A stretch of DNA of 64,000 nucleotides from Thecamonas trahens ATCC 50062 (Eukaryota > Apusozoa > Apusomonadida > Apusomonadidae), in NCBI RefSeq assembly GCF_000142905.1, contig NW_013657677.1:310001-374000 (forward strand). Direction: 5' to 3'. Of the stretch, positions 28,841 through 39,366 are shown one piece after another. The position numbers were made by a program, and so were the translations under genes. Under the pieces are notes generated by a model. That model was not told where the DNA came from, ran no database searches, and saw only the letters and a program-made list of their open reading frames with translations. The stretch's first letter is position 1. Every line of letters begins with the position of its first letter.

Positions 28841-29515
28841 CTAGACGGTGTAGCGGTCGCGGTTGGTGAACGAGCGGTTACGCTTGATGCAATCGGCGTG
28901 GACCTGGTAGCCGATGGAGAGGTCCTGCGGGAGCTCACAGAACTCCTTGAGCTGGTGGCCGATGCGCTTGCAGTGGGCCTCGTTGGACGCGTCCGCGGTC
29001 CAGACGGCGACACGGTCGTGCTTCTTGCGAGCCGAGCACACAGCGCCGCAGATCTCCTCGGCCTGGTCAAACGACTCGCCGATGATAGCGAGGACGGTGT
29101 ACATCCACACGTTGTCGATCTGCTTCTTGTCGCGCGGCTTGTTGAGGGTGATGACCCACTTGCCACCATTGCGGTTGGCATCGTGCTCCCACGACGGCTC
29201 CACGCCCTTGACAAAGAGATGGTAGTTGGACGAGACGCGGAGACCCGACGCCGGCGCCACGTTGTTGAACAGGGCCCACGCGTCCTCGACCGTGTTAAAG
29301 TCGTACACCCGCTTGAGGTTCTTGGCCCAGTCCTGCTGCGACGTCTTGCGGTCGGGGCGATCGTACCACAGCGACCACGTACGGTGCAGCGGGTGCGTGG
29401 GGACGAGCTCGGTCGAAGCCGAGGGCGCCGGGACGACAACGTCCGACGGGCCGTCAGCACCGTCCTCGGCAGGAGTCGACGCAGGCCGGGGCTCGGCAGA
29501 AGTCGTGTCAGCCAT
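28841..29515 (-). CDS. EIF4E: Translation initiation factor eIF4E
   Basis: A 224-residue cap-binding protein. The mRNA cap-stacking tryptophans are present: Trp63 (QQDWAKNLKRVYDF, equal to human Trp56) and Trp109-Glu110 (EPSWEHDANRNGGKW, equal to Trp102-Glu103); Trp172 (VAVWTADA) matches Trp166. VEDAWALFNNV carries the dorsal Trp used for eIF4G and 4E-BP binding. The N-terminal 40 residues are acidic and Pro-rich, as is common. The C-terminus (SFTNRDRYTV) matches the family ending. It is a single exon and faces the KMO stop across 58 bases. Confidence 0.95.
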   Translation of the reverse strand: MADTTSAEPRPASTPAEDGADGPSDVVVPAPSASTELVPTHPLHRTWSLWYDRPDRKTSQQDWAKNLKRVYDFNTVEDAWALFNNVAPASGLRVSSNYHLFVKGVEPSWEHDANRNGGKWVITLNKPRDKKQIDNVWMYTVLAIIGESFDQAEEICGAVCSARKKHDRVAVWTADASNEAHCKRIGHQLKEFCELPQDLSIGYQVHADCIKRNRSFTNRDRYTV

Positions 29516-30311
29516 GGCTCTCTCCAGGCGGTGTGTACGCAGCGGGAGCGATGCGGCGGTACGGGAGGGGGAGGGGAGGGGGGGGTGCTGCTGCGAGGTG
29601 GGAGTGGCTGGGGCAAAGTGGCTGCAAACGAGAGCTGGGCTTCGTTGCCTGTTCTCGGGGCAACAGATGGGAGCGTGGGTGAGTTCTGGCAGTAAGTGAA
29701 GACCTGCAACACTTCCTCAACATGTTCCTCACCGATACAGTCCTGTTCCAGGACATAAAATGAGGTGGTTGTCATGGTCTTGCCCCCCCCCCAGGCCACG
29801 TCCGTGGAAGCTCCAAAAATCGATGGGATGGACGGCAGCGGTCGCTCGCGAGGGGGGGTAGAGGGTGGTAGAGGGTGGGGGACAGAGGGGCGGACACGAG
29901 GGGAGGGCGGTAGGGTACCAGAAGGGGAGGATGAGGGGGGAAAGGGTAGGAAGGAGAATGGAGAAAGGAAGGGGAGTGTGTCCGTACAGGTGAGGGTGGG
30001 GTGGCGGAGGCTGAATGCTGCTCTCGGGAGTGGGCAAGCGTTCTGTCCCGACGGTCACCGACCGAGCCGCGTTCGCAATTCGAATTGGATTGGCGATGGA
30101 GTGGCGGCAGGGGGAGGGGGGGGGGGGTCGGCGGCTGTGGGGCGGGCGGCTGGGGGGTGGGCGGCTGTGGGGCGGGAGGGGGGGGGGAGGGGGCGGGAGA
30201 GGGGGGGCTACCACTCCACCTCCTCTGCCTACCTCTACCGCTGCACCCATCAACCACCACCTTTGGATCCACCACCTCTACTCCACCCCCGTTCCACACT
30301 CCCATCGCACT
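29516..30311. other. Long G-rich divergent spacer between eIF4E and EF-hand genes
   Basis: Nearly 800 bases with many G runs on the plus strand (29570-29585, 29850-29960, 30110-30205) broken by short mixed stretches. Several tracts have four closely spaced G runs and could form G-quadruplexes. Open frames here are low-complexity Gly/Arg or Pro/Ser and are not credible genes. Confidence 0.5.
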
Positions 30312-31754
30312 ATGGGCTGTTGCCAGTCAAAACCCGGTGTGGTACGTTCTCTTCAGTCGCTGGCATACCCGTTGCCGACCTCTTGCCCGAGACCGTTGCT
30401 GGTGTGGCCATGGCCATGCTTCCTCCTCCCCCCCCTTCCTCCCCCCCTTCCTCCCTCCCCCCCCCTCCCTCTCTACTCCTTATCCTCCTCCTCCCCCCCT
30501 CCTTTCCTTGCACATACGCTCACTCTGTCATGCCGGCAGGCTCCGGACGACGAGACCCGTGCGGCTCAGGGTGTGGACGAGGGTGGCATGGTGCCGGTGG
30601 TGCCGGCCGGCGGCGAGAGCGACAGGAGCGACGGGAAGGGCACAGTGAGCGAGGATGCTGAGAGCGAACGCGGCAGCAGCAGTGCGGAGAGCGAGGATGG
30701 CGACACAGATGGTGGGAGAAGCGATGCCAGTGGCGGTGACGAGGCCCAGCCGCAGCAAGCGGACTCCACCGGATCGGCGGCTGGGGCCGGGCCTGTGGCT
30801 GGGGCCGGGCCTGTGGCTAGCGCCCGGGCTGAGCCTGGGCGCGGGGCAAAAGGGAAGCGCAAGGCATCTGCCTCGCTCCATGATCGTCCGCAGGCGATTT
30901 ACGAGTCGGCATTTGACCGGTATGACGCAGATGGGTCGGGGACGATCGACAAGGAAGAGCTCGCCGAGCTGCTGACTAACCTTGGCTGGCGAGCCGACCG
31001 TCACACAGTCAACGAGGCCGTGGCGGCGCTCGACTCGTGTGGAACCGGCGAGATCGACCGCAACGAGTTTGTGACGTGGGCCAAGTTTGCATGGCGGAAG
31101 CAAGTGCTCTCGGGCTCGGCCATTGCCGACGGCATCGACGAGGCCGAATCGCCGTCGCAGCTCCTTCGCCGCAAGTCACTGACGATGCGGAACGCCGGGG
31201 CTGGGTCTGGGTCGGCGCAAGCACGGCGGCGTGCAGGCTCGGAATCGCGTCCGCTCTCGCTTGTCAACCCGCTCACGCCGCTGGCGGAGAACGGGCTGGC
31301 CGACACGTCATCGCCGCTCAGGCGGGCGTCGTCGAGTGCATCGGCCTCGCCCGAGCCCGGCCCTCACGCGGTAGGCCTGAAGCCCGGCAACATCATGAGT
31401 GAGCACGATCGGCCGAGGGCCATCTACGAGGCTGCATTCCGTGAGTACGACGTTGACGGCTCGGGCGAGATTGACAGCTCGGAGCTCGGCGCTCTCCTCC
31501 GCGACCTTGGATGGAACGCCACGCCGGCTGCTATCCGCAACGCGCTCTACTCGCTCGACGCAGACTCGAACGGGACCATCGAGCTCGAGGAGTTCCTCTC
31601 GTTTGCCAAGTTTGCGTGGCGCGAGCACGTGGCGACTGGCTCATCGCAGGCCGACGGCCTCCGCCCGCACGAGTCGCCGTCGGGCCAGCTGCGCCGCAAG
31701 TCGCGCGAGCGCTTTGAACGTGAGATGAGCCGCGAGCTCTCGTCCGAGATGTAG
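30312..31754 (+). CDS. Acylated EF-hand protein with two duplicated calmodulin-like modules
   Basis: About 414 residues from exons 30312-30341 and 30540-31754 (donor GTACGT, acceptor CCGGCAG, 198-nt intron without an in-frame stop). Exon 1 gives MGCCQSKPGV: Gly2 fits N-myristoylation and Cys3-Cys4 palmitoylation, so membrane attachment is likely. After an acidic low-complexity region come two copies of one module, each with two EF-hands: AFDRYDADGSGTIDKEELAE plus ALDSCGTGEIDRNEF, and AFREYDVDGSGEIDSSELGA plus SLDADSNGTIELEEF. Each module ends in AKFAWR and a ESPS...LRRKS segment, a possible basophilic kinase site. It probably acts as a membrane calcium sensor. No closer family was recognised. 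Confidence 0.85.
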   Translation: MGCCQSKPGVVRSLQSLAYPLPTSCPRPLLVWPWPCFLLPPLPPPLPPSPPLPLYSLSSSSPPPFLAHTLTLSCRQAPDDETRAAQGVDEGGMVPVVPAGGESDRSDGKGTVSEDAESERGSSSAESEDGDTDGGRSDASGGDEAQPQQADSTGSAAGAGPVAGAGPVASARAEPGRGAKGKRKASASLHDRPQAIYESAFDRYDADGSGTIDKEELAELLTNLGWRADRHTVNEAVAALDSCGTGEIDRNEFVTWAKFAWRKQVLSGSAIADGIDEAESPSQLLRRKSLTMRNAGAGSGSAQARRRAGSESRPLSLVNPLTPLAENGLADTSSPLRRASSSASASPEPGPHAVGLKPGNIMSEHDRPRAIYEAAFREYDVDGSGEIDSSELGALLRDLGWNATPAAIRNALYSLDADSNGTIELEEFLSFAKFAWREHVATGSSQADGLRPHESPSGQLRRKSRERFEREMSRELSSEM

Positions 31755-31789
31755 CCAGAGATGTAGCTTAGTTTAACACTGGGTGCGCG

Positions 31790-34700
31790 TCAGGCACCAA
31801 ACTCGCGGGCGGTGATGGTGGAAAAGCCGTGACTATCCTTCTCGACCTGCCAGAACTTGGTCGGCGGCCGCTCGAGCTTGGAGTTGAGGGCATGGCAGAA
31901 CTCCTGGTTGTGGGTGATGAGGATGAGCTGAAAGTTGGACTGGCGCGAGCGCTCGTTGACGATCGAAGCAAGGGCGCGGGCCATCGACCGCGCGTTGGCC
32001 TTGTCGAGCTGTGCCGATGGCTCGTCGAGAGCAATGAGGCCCGAGTGGAGGCAGAACGACTCGGCGAGGGCAATGCGCACAATGAGCGAGGCAATGCGGG
32101 CCTGCCCTGCCGAGCACCGCGCGCGCATCGGCGTCTCGACGCCGTCACGGATGGCCACGAGCTCGTACTTGAACGCAGAACGCGCAGAGTCCGACTCGGT
32201 GCACGCAATCATGATGTTGTCGATGTCCGAGTTTTGGTACACCTTTTCCCACAGCATCTTGATGGTCTTGTTCACCTCGGCCATCTTGAGCGTATGGTAC
32301 CGCTGCAACGCCGAGTCGAGCGCGTGCTGGTACCGGTCGAGGTCCGCGCTTGCCATCTCAGTCGTTTTGATCTGGATGAGCTTGGCCTCGTAGTTTGCCT
32401 CGCCTTGCTGGAACTGTGGCTCGTTGAGCCCGGCTCGGAGCACGTCAGCGTGCGCCTTCTTGCCCTTGATCAAGCCCTGCAGCTCTGCCGCCTTTGACGA
32501 CAACTTGCTGTGCTGAACCTGGAGCTCGCTGAGCGAGAGACCCGAGCTTGTGCTCCCGCGCAGCTTGGCCGCCTTGGCGTTGGCCTGCGCCAGAAGCTCG
32601 CGCAGGCTGTCCAGCTCGCGCGATGCTTTCCGGTAGTCGATGTTGGCGTCAATGAGTCGCTTCGTCTCCTTTGAGTCGGCGAGTGCGGCCTGGAGCTGCG
32701 ACTGCGCGGTCTCCAGCTCGGTACGCTTTTGGGCGCTCGCGTCCATGTCACTTTCAAGCTGGTCGAGCGCCGCCTTGGCCTTGGCCAGCGCCGCCGGCGA
32801 GCCCTTGCGCTCGAGCTCGGCCAGCTCAGTCGACATCCGCGCCAGCGAGTCTGCAGCATCCCTTGCGGCCGAAGCGCGGAGTCGTGCGGCCCTAACCTTG
32901 GCGTCGGCGCCTGTGGCTGAAGCCAGAGCAGCAGCCTCCGCGTCGGCAAGTTGCGCGCGCAGCGGAGCCAGGCTGTTGTCAGCGTGCTTGATTTTGGCTT
33001 CGGCTTCGGCCAACGCCGCTGTGAGGGCCTCTGACTTGGCGAGTGCGCTTTCGGCGCGCGCCTCCTTGTTCTGCAGCTCGAGTACTTTGGCTTTCGCCTC
33101 GCTAGCAGCGCGCTCGGCCGCCGCCAGCGCGCTCGCTGCCGCCTCGATCTCAGTCTCAAGCTCGCGGCTGCGGGCCCGTTTTGCTGCCAGGTCCGCCTTG
33201 AGAGACACGACACGGGCATGTAGCTGCGGCGTTGTCTCGGCACCGAGAGCTGCGTCGCCACCTGAGCCGACAGCACCCTTGGCAGCATCCAGCTCGGCGG
33301 TGGCAGACGCGACGGCAGCCGCCGCCATGGAAGCCTCGCGCTCAACCCGGAGCAGCTCGTCGATCATGCTCTTGAGCTCATCGCCAGCGTCAGCGGCACT
33401 TTTGGCAGCCTCCAATCCTGCCTCGGCAGCAGCAGCCGCAGCAGAAGTTGATTCGGCGGAGGCCTTGAGCTCAGCGATCTTGGCCTCCAGAGCCGGCTTG
33501 GCTTGGGTTGACAGTCGCTCGAGCTCGACCGCGATGGGGCGGAGGGTGTCGAGACGGGCGAGAATGACGTCACACTCGTCAAGGTCGGCTTGGAGCTTGA
33601 CGGTCGAGACATTGCTGGAGGCTTCGTCCAACTTGGACGCCAGCTCGCTGACAAAGGCAGCCAGAGCCGACGACGAGTCAAATCCGCGCGAGCAGAGCGG
33701 ACAGGCGTGCGAGTCTTCGGCGGCGGCAATAAAGGCCTTGAACTGGCCGACGACCGACGATGCTGTCAGCTTCTTGGCCTGCAGCTTGGACTTCAGCTTG
33801 TCTTTGTGAGCTTGGGTCTTGGTGATGACGTCCTCCAGCTTGCTCTTGGCCGTGTTCTTCTTGATCTTCTTGGCATGCGCCTTGATCTTGGCCTCCATCT
33901 CGACAAGCTCGGCCGTAGCGTCACCAAGCTGTGCAGCGACGACCGAGGCCTGAGCCTGGGCCTCGCGGGCGGCAGCCGATGCGGTGTCACGGTCTTGGGC
34001 GAGCTTGGCAAGCGCAATGTTCACCTGCGCCTCTAGCGCGGCCACGTCCGCCGAGCGAATAGTGGCGGGATCCACACCCGCTACCTTCTCGATGAGCGGA
34101 GCGGCGTCGGCACGGAGCTGGGCCAGCTCCGCCGCCTTGGCCTCAGCAGCCTCGGTCTTGGAGTCAAGCGCGGCCTGGAGACCGGCGAACCTCGTCCGGC
34201 GCGAGAGTTCAGCATCAACGGCAGCAAGCTGAGCATCGAGTTGCTCGCGTGCACCACGCAGCGCGCCCAGCTCGGCCTTGAGCTTGGCGCCGGTGCCGGA
34301 ACGGGCAGAAGATGCCAGCACAGCTTCGGCGGCGTCGCGCGCAGCCGTGGCCGACTCGAGCTGGGCGCGAATGCCGGCAAGGGCGCCGGGCGCCGAGACC
34401 GGCGACGCGGCGGCGAGGGCAGATATCGAGGCGCGCGCCTCGGCGGCGGCGCGGGCGGCGGCCTCGCGCTCGGCGCAGAGCGTGGCTTGGCGGACCTTGA
34501 GCTCTTGGATCTTGGCGCGCGAGGCAGCCTGTGAGGCAGCGGCAGCATCCTCGGCGGCGGTGAGCTCGCGGGAGGTGGAGGAGACCCGCTTGACGAGCGC
34601 TGCGCGAACATCGTCGGGCGAAGCCGAGGCCGAGAGGCCGAGGCCGAGCTCGGCATTGGCGGCGGTGAGGCGGGCGTCGCGCTTGGCGATAAACGAGTTG

Positions 34701-35970
34701 AGGGCCAATGCAGCCGAGTTGAGCTCGGCGTGGGCGGTGAGCGCGGCGCGGTAGCGGTTGGCGAGCGGAGCGGCGGCAGCCTGCTCGGCCTTGAGCAAAG
34801 GCTCGATGGTGTCGAGCTTGGTCTGTGCGGCCTGAACGGTGTCGAGGTACTCGTTTTGCTGGCGAAGGAGGTCGTCGTCGGATTCTTCGAACTCAAAGCC
34901 TTGAATGCTGGTCTTGATTGCGGCGCAGTTGCGCTCGCATACCTCAATGGTGACATGGAGCTCGCCGGCGCGGCGCTCCAGCTCGTCGAGCTTGGCGGCG
35001 ACCTTGGAGAGCTGTGCAAGTTCGTCGGTGATGGGCGCAATTGTGGCCTCGATTTCTGCGGCCTGCGACTCCAGCTGGGACATTTCCTCGCAGACAAGCG
35101 CAAGCTGGTCCTTGTTGGATTTGGCGTGGCGGCGGATGGTCTCCTCGTTCTGCAGATCGCGGCGGAAGAGGGCGATGCGTTGGCGGTTGTCTGCGATCTC
35201 ACGCTTCATGGTCTTGATGGCTTCGCGGTAGGCAGTGGCGTCAAAGATCTCGTCGAGCACCTTCTTAAGTTCCGAGTCAGAGCCGAGGATCCACTCTTCG
35301 TTCTGCTGGCAGAAGATGACCCGGTTGAGGACGGCGGCGGTGACGCCGAGCAACTTGGGAATGAGGACATTGACCTGCGAGCACTTGCCGGTGATCGACG
35401 TCACCTGGCCATCTTTGCCTGGAAGCTTCATCGAGACATCAATTGTCTTGGAGGTGACCGACTTGCGGGTCTGCCTGGCCACCAGTCCGCGCGAGACCAC
35501 ACACGCCTGCTCGGCCGCGTTGCGGAACTTGAGCTTGATCTGCGCCTTGATCTCGGGCACGCGGGACATTTTGGGATCGGAGATAAACGACGGCAACTTG
35601 CATCCGGGCGGCAGCTGGCCGGTCGTCGCGTACCGCAGCGACTCAATGATGGCCTGGGCAAGCGGCGGGTGAGTGTGTGTGTGTGCCCTCGTCAAAGTGC
35701 GACCTTTTTCGAGAGGTAGAATCTCAGGCGAGGCCGCCGGGAAGCAGGGGCAATGGCCCGGCAGGGAGGGCAGAACAGGAGAAAAGGCCCAGTGCGGGTA
35801 TGTCCTGGACATGGGTGTCGCTTACGGTTGGGCAATGGGTAGCGTACTGTCTTGCCTGCACCGTTCTTGCCCACAATGATGGTCAGCGGCTTGTCGAAGT
35901 TGATGCACGACTCGTTGTCGGTGGCATACGAGCGGATGCCCCGGATGAGCAGCTTCTCGATGCTGGACAT
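31790..35970 (-). CDS. RAD50: DNA double-strand break repair protein RAD50
   Basis: An SMC-like ATPase of the MRE11-RAD50-NBS1 complex; 1328 residues (human 1312). Exon 1 (35970-35848) encodes MSSIEKLLIRGIRSYATDNE and ends with the Walker A motif GKNGAGKT; exon 2 (35653-31790) resumes AIIESLRYATTGQLPPGCKL, exactly as in other RAD50s. The 194-nt intron has donor GTACGC and acceptor GCCCAG. The Q-loop context (VIFCQQNEEWIL), the long antiparallel coiled coils, the zinc hook CPLC (about residue 695) and the C-terminal Walker B/D-loop LIALDEPSAQLDKANARSMA are all visible. It pairs conceptually with the RNF8-like ligase at 4439 in break signalling. No frame break. Its stop is 35 bases from that of the EF-hand gene. 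Confidence 0.96.
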
Positions 35971-36784
35971 CGGAGGCAGGTGTGGTGATGGGAAGGGTGT
36001 GTGTGGGGGTGGGGGGGGGGGGAGGGGGGGGGGGTAGGGGAGGGAGTGGAGTGATGACGCACAAGTCGGGGGGTGGAGGGGGGTAGAGTGAGTGTGCCCG
36101 CGCCGGCTTCAGGTGGCGACTCGACTGGTGGTGGGCGGAGACGGCCAACGCCGGTCGAGTCCTTGGCCATGGGCTATGTGAGCGGGGCCGGCCAGATCGC
36201 ACCAGATGGCAGATGGCGTATAATGGCGTCTGACCGTTGATACAGTCGAGGTGTGGTAGACCCATCAGCATGCCCCCCTCACCCCCCCCCTGGTCGAGGT
36301 AGATTGATCAGTCTCGGCCTTCGCCACCGCTTGCCCTGCGCTGATCGATACTGTTGACATCACTGGCAATACTGGGCCTCATCTCGCTAGGCGTAGGCCC
36401 GTGCCTCGAAAGAAGCGCCATCGGCTGCTAATCAGCGCGGGAAGGTGCGGCGGATGGGTGTGGGACGTTTTTCGCAGCCACGTGGAGGCACGCGCCGCTT
36501 TCGCTCGCTTGTGGTGTTCGTCGCATTAGCTCGGCGAGAAGGGCCACCTCACGCAGAACGCCTTGGGCTGACTGACTGTTGCCTCCACGTCACATATTTC
36601 TTGTTTGAGGCAAGCCCAGCTACACTCGCCTCGGTCGTGGACGTCCCTGCTTCCGGCTTCCGACTTTTGTGGCGTGTTCCCTGAACCCCCGCCGTCGCCG
36701 TCGTCCCTTGCCGCCGACCCCGTCGTCGGTTCTTCTTCGTCCTTCTTCACCCTCCGCCTCGCCTCTGCCCGGAGGCGCATCAGC
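35971..36784. other. Divergent spacer between RAD50 and the 36785 gene
   Basis: It begins with a G-rich run (36008-36040), then mixed sequence to 36784. Open frames here lack ATG starts or homology. No promoter box recognised. Confidence 0.45.
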
Positions 36785-37624
36785 ATGCGGCGACTGGCGC
36801 GGACGCTGTTCCTCCACGGACCGCTTCGTGACGCCGAAGTCCGGGCCTTGGTCCTGCCCAAGGACAAGGCGAGCCTCTGGGATCCCGCTCTTCCCGCCTC
36901 TGCCCGAGGGGCGGTTCTCCCGGCGCAGGCCAAAGGCTTTGAGCTGACGTACCCGGCGGTGTTCTCCACCCCGCCTGGGCTGGGCAACGAGACTCTGGGC
37001 GGCGCCGGATTCAGCGCGGCTGAAGATCTGGCGCTCGAGGCCGAGATGCCGGTCCCGCTGCCGCGGCCGGGCAAGCTGCTCAAGGGCGTTGTGCTCGCCG
37101 GTGCGTCGCAAGACGCGGTAGAGCGGCTGACGCACCTGTTTGGCGCCGATGCCGTCGTCGCCCCGGTGGCTGTCCAGGCCGTCGTTCCGCATCCGTTGCC
37201 CGGCGCGGCGGTGGCCGCCGCCACTGCCGCCGCTACTGCCGCCACTGCCGCCGCCACCGCAGTCGAAGCGGCACCCGTTGTGCAATCTGGCGCGCTCCCC
37301 CAAGTTTTGACCCAGCTGGTTGGCCCGCTGGCTCCATACTTGGTCGACTCGCTGCTGGCCAAGCAGCCGCCGCTCGCGCCCGAGTCCAAGCTCCGGCTCC
37401 GGCTGGACGCCTGGATGCTCCGCCCGCACCCGCAGCTCCTTGCCGACGTCTCGGAAATGCTCCGCATCGCCAAGGAGTCGTCGCTCTCGCTCCGCAAGTG
37501 GCATCTACACACCTGGCATCCCGAGGCCCGCGCCGTCTTACTCCGTGAGCTCGCCTCGGCCGTCGCCACCCTCGACACCGCGCCCCCGCCGTCAGACCGT
37601 TCGCCGACTGCAGTTCGTGCTTAA
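36785..37624 (+). CDS. Unrecognised 279-residue protein, possibly mitochondrial
   Basis: I do not recognise this family. The start at 36785 gives MRRLARTLFLHGPLRDAEVR, an Arg-rich amphipathic N-terminus typical of a mitochondrial presequence; the open frame upstream has no ATG. The middle holds VLAGASQDAVERLTHLFGAD, then an Ala/Thr-rich tract (about residues 140-160) and a C-terminal helical region (VLTQLVGPLAPYLVDSLLAK, LRLRLDAWMLRPHPQLLADV). Codon use resembles its neighbours and the frame is uninterrupted, so it is likely real. No membrane segment is clear. Confidence 0.6.
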   Translation: MRRLARTLFLHGPLRDAEVRALVLPKDKASLWDPALPASARGAVLPAQAKGFELTYPAVFSTPPGLGNETLGGAGFSAAEDLALEAEMPVPLPRPGKLLKGVVLAGASQDAVERLTHLFGADAVVAPVAVQAVVPHPLPGAAVAAATAAATAATAAATAVEAAPVVQSGALPQVLTQLVGPLAPYLVDSLLAKQPPLAPESKLRLRLDAWMLRPHPQLLADVSEMLRIAKESSLSLRKWHLHTWHPEARAVLLRELASAVATLDTAPPPSDRSPTAVRA

Positions 37625-37963
37625 ACCATCCATCGGTTTATTGTAGCCACATCAATGCTTGATCAGCCCATCGGCGTCTTCTCCGTGAGGGATGGCTGCC
37701 ATGGCGATGGCGGCCGTAACGTCCAACTGCGCGTCGTGTGGAGGAGGGACGGAAGCAGTATCAATCGGACCACGACCCGTCGCCTTCCCCCGCACACGCA
37801 CACGCACGCACCACCAACAGACACACACTACACCGTCACCGAAATCGCTGCCTTACTACCACAGTAAGGCCCCCACTCCCTCGACAGCGGCGAGTTCGGC
37901 CCGCTCTTCGCTGCTGCAGCCAGTTGTCGGCGGTTGACCGGCACACTCGTCTTACAACACACC
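37625..37963. other. Same-strand spacer before the RRM gene
   Basis: About 340 bases with a CACACG/ACACAC stretch at 37790-37830. It should hold the 3' end of the preceding gene and the promoter of the RRM gene. Nothing else recognised. Confidence 0.45.
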
Positions 37964-39252
37964 ATGTCGGACGTCACAAAGGTGTTTGTTGGCAACCTCG
38001 CTTTCTCGGTCGACGAGGACGAGCTGCAGAACCTGTTCGAGGCTTCGTACTCTAGCGTGTACGCCCTTCCGCCTGCCTTTCCCCCTGCCCCTCCCTCCTC
38101 CCTGCCCCTCCCTCCCCCTTGCCCCTCCTCCCCCCTCCCTTCCCTTCCCCCCCTCCCTCCCCCTCCTTCCCCCCCCTCCTTCCCCCCCATGCTCAGCCCT
38201 CTGTGGCGGAGTCGCCCAGCCGCCACCCTCCAACGAGCGGCCCAGTCGCCAGAAGGTGGCAACTTTCCCATTCGCTGGCCTCTCCCCCTCCTCCTCCTCT
38301 AATGGAAAGTCCGACTGGTGGGGGAAGTGTGGGGGGGGGGGCATTGATTAATGACTCGAGATGTATTGATTATTTTTTTCTTGGCTCCTCCGGTCGTTGC
38401 TGGTGGTGGTGGTGGTGGTGGTGGTGGTAGTGGCGATGATTTTTTTGTGTGTGTGGTTTGGCGCTGGACGCGACCTGCGCCTCGCTGTCGTCGCCGTGTT
38501 CCTCTTCCGACCTCCTTGGTGCCTCCCCCTTCCTCGCTACCTGGTGGTATGGGCCGTCTCTTGTATGTGTAGCTGATGGGCGTGGGACTCATGTGTGGGG
38601 AGGGGCAATGCGCGGCGTGTGCAGTGAGTCTGTCCGCATCATCCGCCGCGGGAACAAGTCGCTCGGCTACGGGTTTGTCTCGTTCACCTCGGCTGAGGAC
38701 GCCGAGGCTGCGGTGGCGCAGTTCAACGGGTTCAACATGGAGGAGCGCGAGATCAACTGCGAAATTGCTCGTGCGCGCGATGAGTCGGCCGAGACGACCG
38801 GACGCCAGCGGCGGCGACGAAAGGCTGGCGGCGGGCGCAAGAAGCGCCGGCCGCGCGACCCGGACGCTCTCGACGAGAACGGCAACCCGCGGAACCCGTC
38901 GATGCTGGCGGCGTTTGTGGCCAACATCCCGTTCTCGCTTGACTCGGACGAGACCTTCCTCGAGCTCTTTGCCGCGTTCAACCCGGTGCAGGCCCACCTT
39001 GTCCGCCCGCGCCACGGCGGCCGGCCCAAGGGCTTCGGCTTTGTCAAGTTTGCCACCCACGCCGACCAGCTTGCCGCCATCGAGGGCATGAACGACGTCG
39101 ACGTCGACGGTCGCCCCATCGTCGTCAAGGCTGCGCTCTCGGACAACCCGTACGAGAAGTACATCGAGGACCAGACGGCCGCCGAGGCTGGCGACGAGGC
39201 CGACGAGGCCGTCGCCGACGCCCCCGCCGACGAGGTTCAGCCGCTGGAGTAG
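37964..39252 (+). CDS. Two-RRM RNA-binding protein, nucleolar-type
   Basis: About 236 residues from exons 37964-38046 and 38625-39252. The first RRM is split by the intron: MSDVTKVFVGNLAFSVDEDE (RNP2, VFVGNLAF) on exon 1 and SLGYGFVSFTSAEDAEAAVA (RNP1, GYGFVSF) on exon 2. The donor is GTACTC, the acceptor GTGCAG, and the intron is 578 nt, long for this window and full of C/T tracts. A basic linker (RQRRRRKAGGGRKKRRPRD) follows, then a second RRM (AAFVANIPFSLDSDE and KGFGFVKFATHADQ) and an acidic C-terminal tail. The RRM, basic linker, RRM, acidic-tail layout resembles small nucleolar proteins such as NOP12/RBM34 or NSR1 relatives. The RNA target is unknown. Confidence 0.85.
38060..38300. repeat. 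Pyrimidine-rich CCCT/CCTT tract in the RRM-gene intron
   Basis: Most of the first half of the intron is C and T on the plus strand, with many CCCCTCC units. A (TGG)n run follows at about 38400-38428. Confidence 0.75.
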
Positions 39253-39366
39253 TGCGTGACGGGCTTGTGAGCGCGTCGCCATATTAACACTTGCGCCCGG
39301 CCTGTTGAGTAGCATTGGTAGCCAGCTAGAATGTGTGGTCTTTAGCTTGGTGCGTAGCCCCGAGTA

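Noticed and set aside
29765-30661. Gly/Arg- and Pro-rich frames in the eIF4E/EF-hand spacer
   Set aside because: Produced by G and C runs; low complexity without conserved segments.
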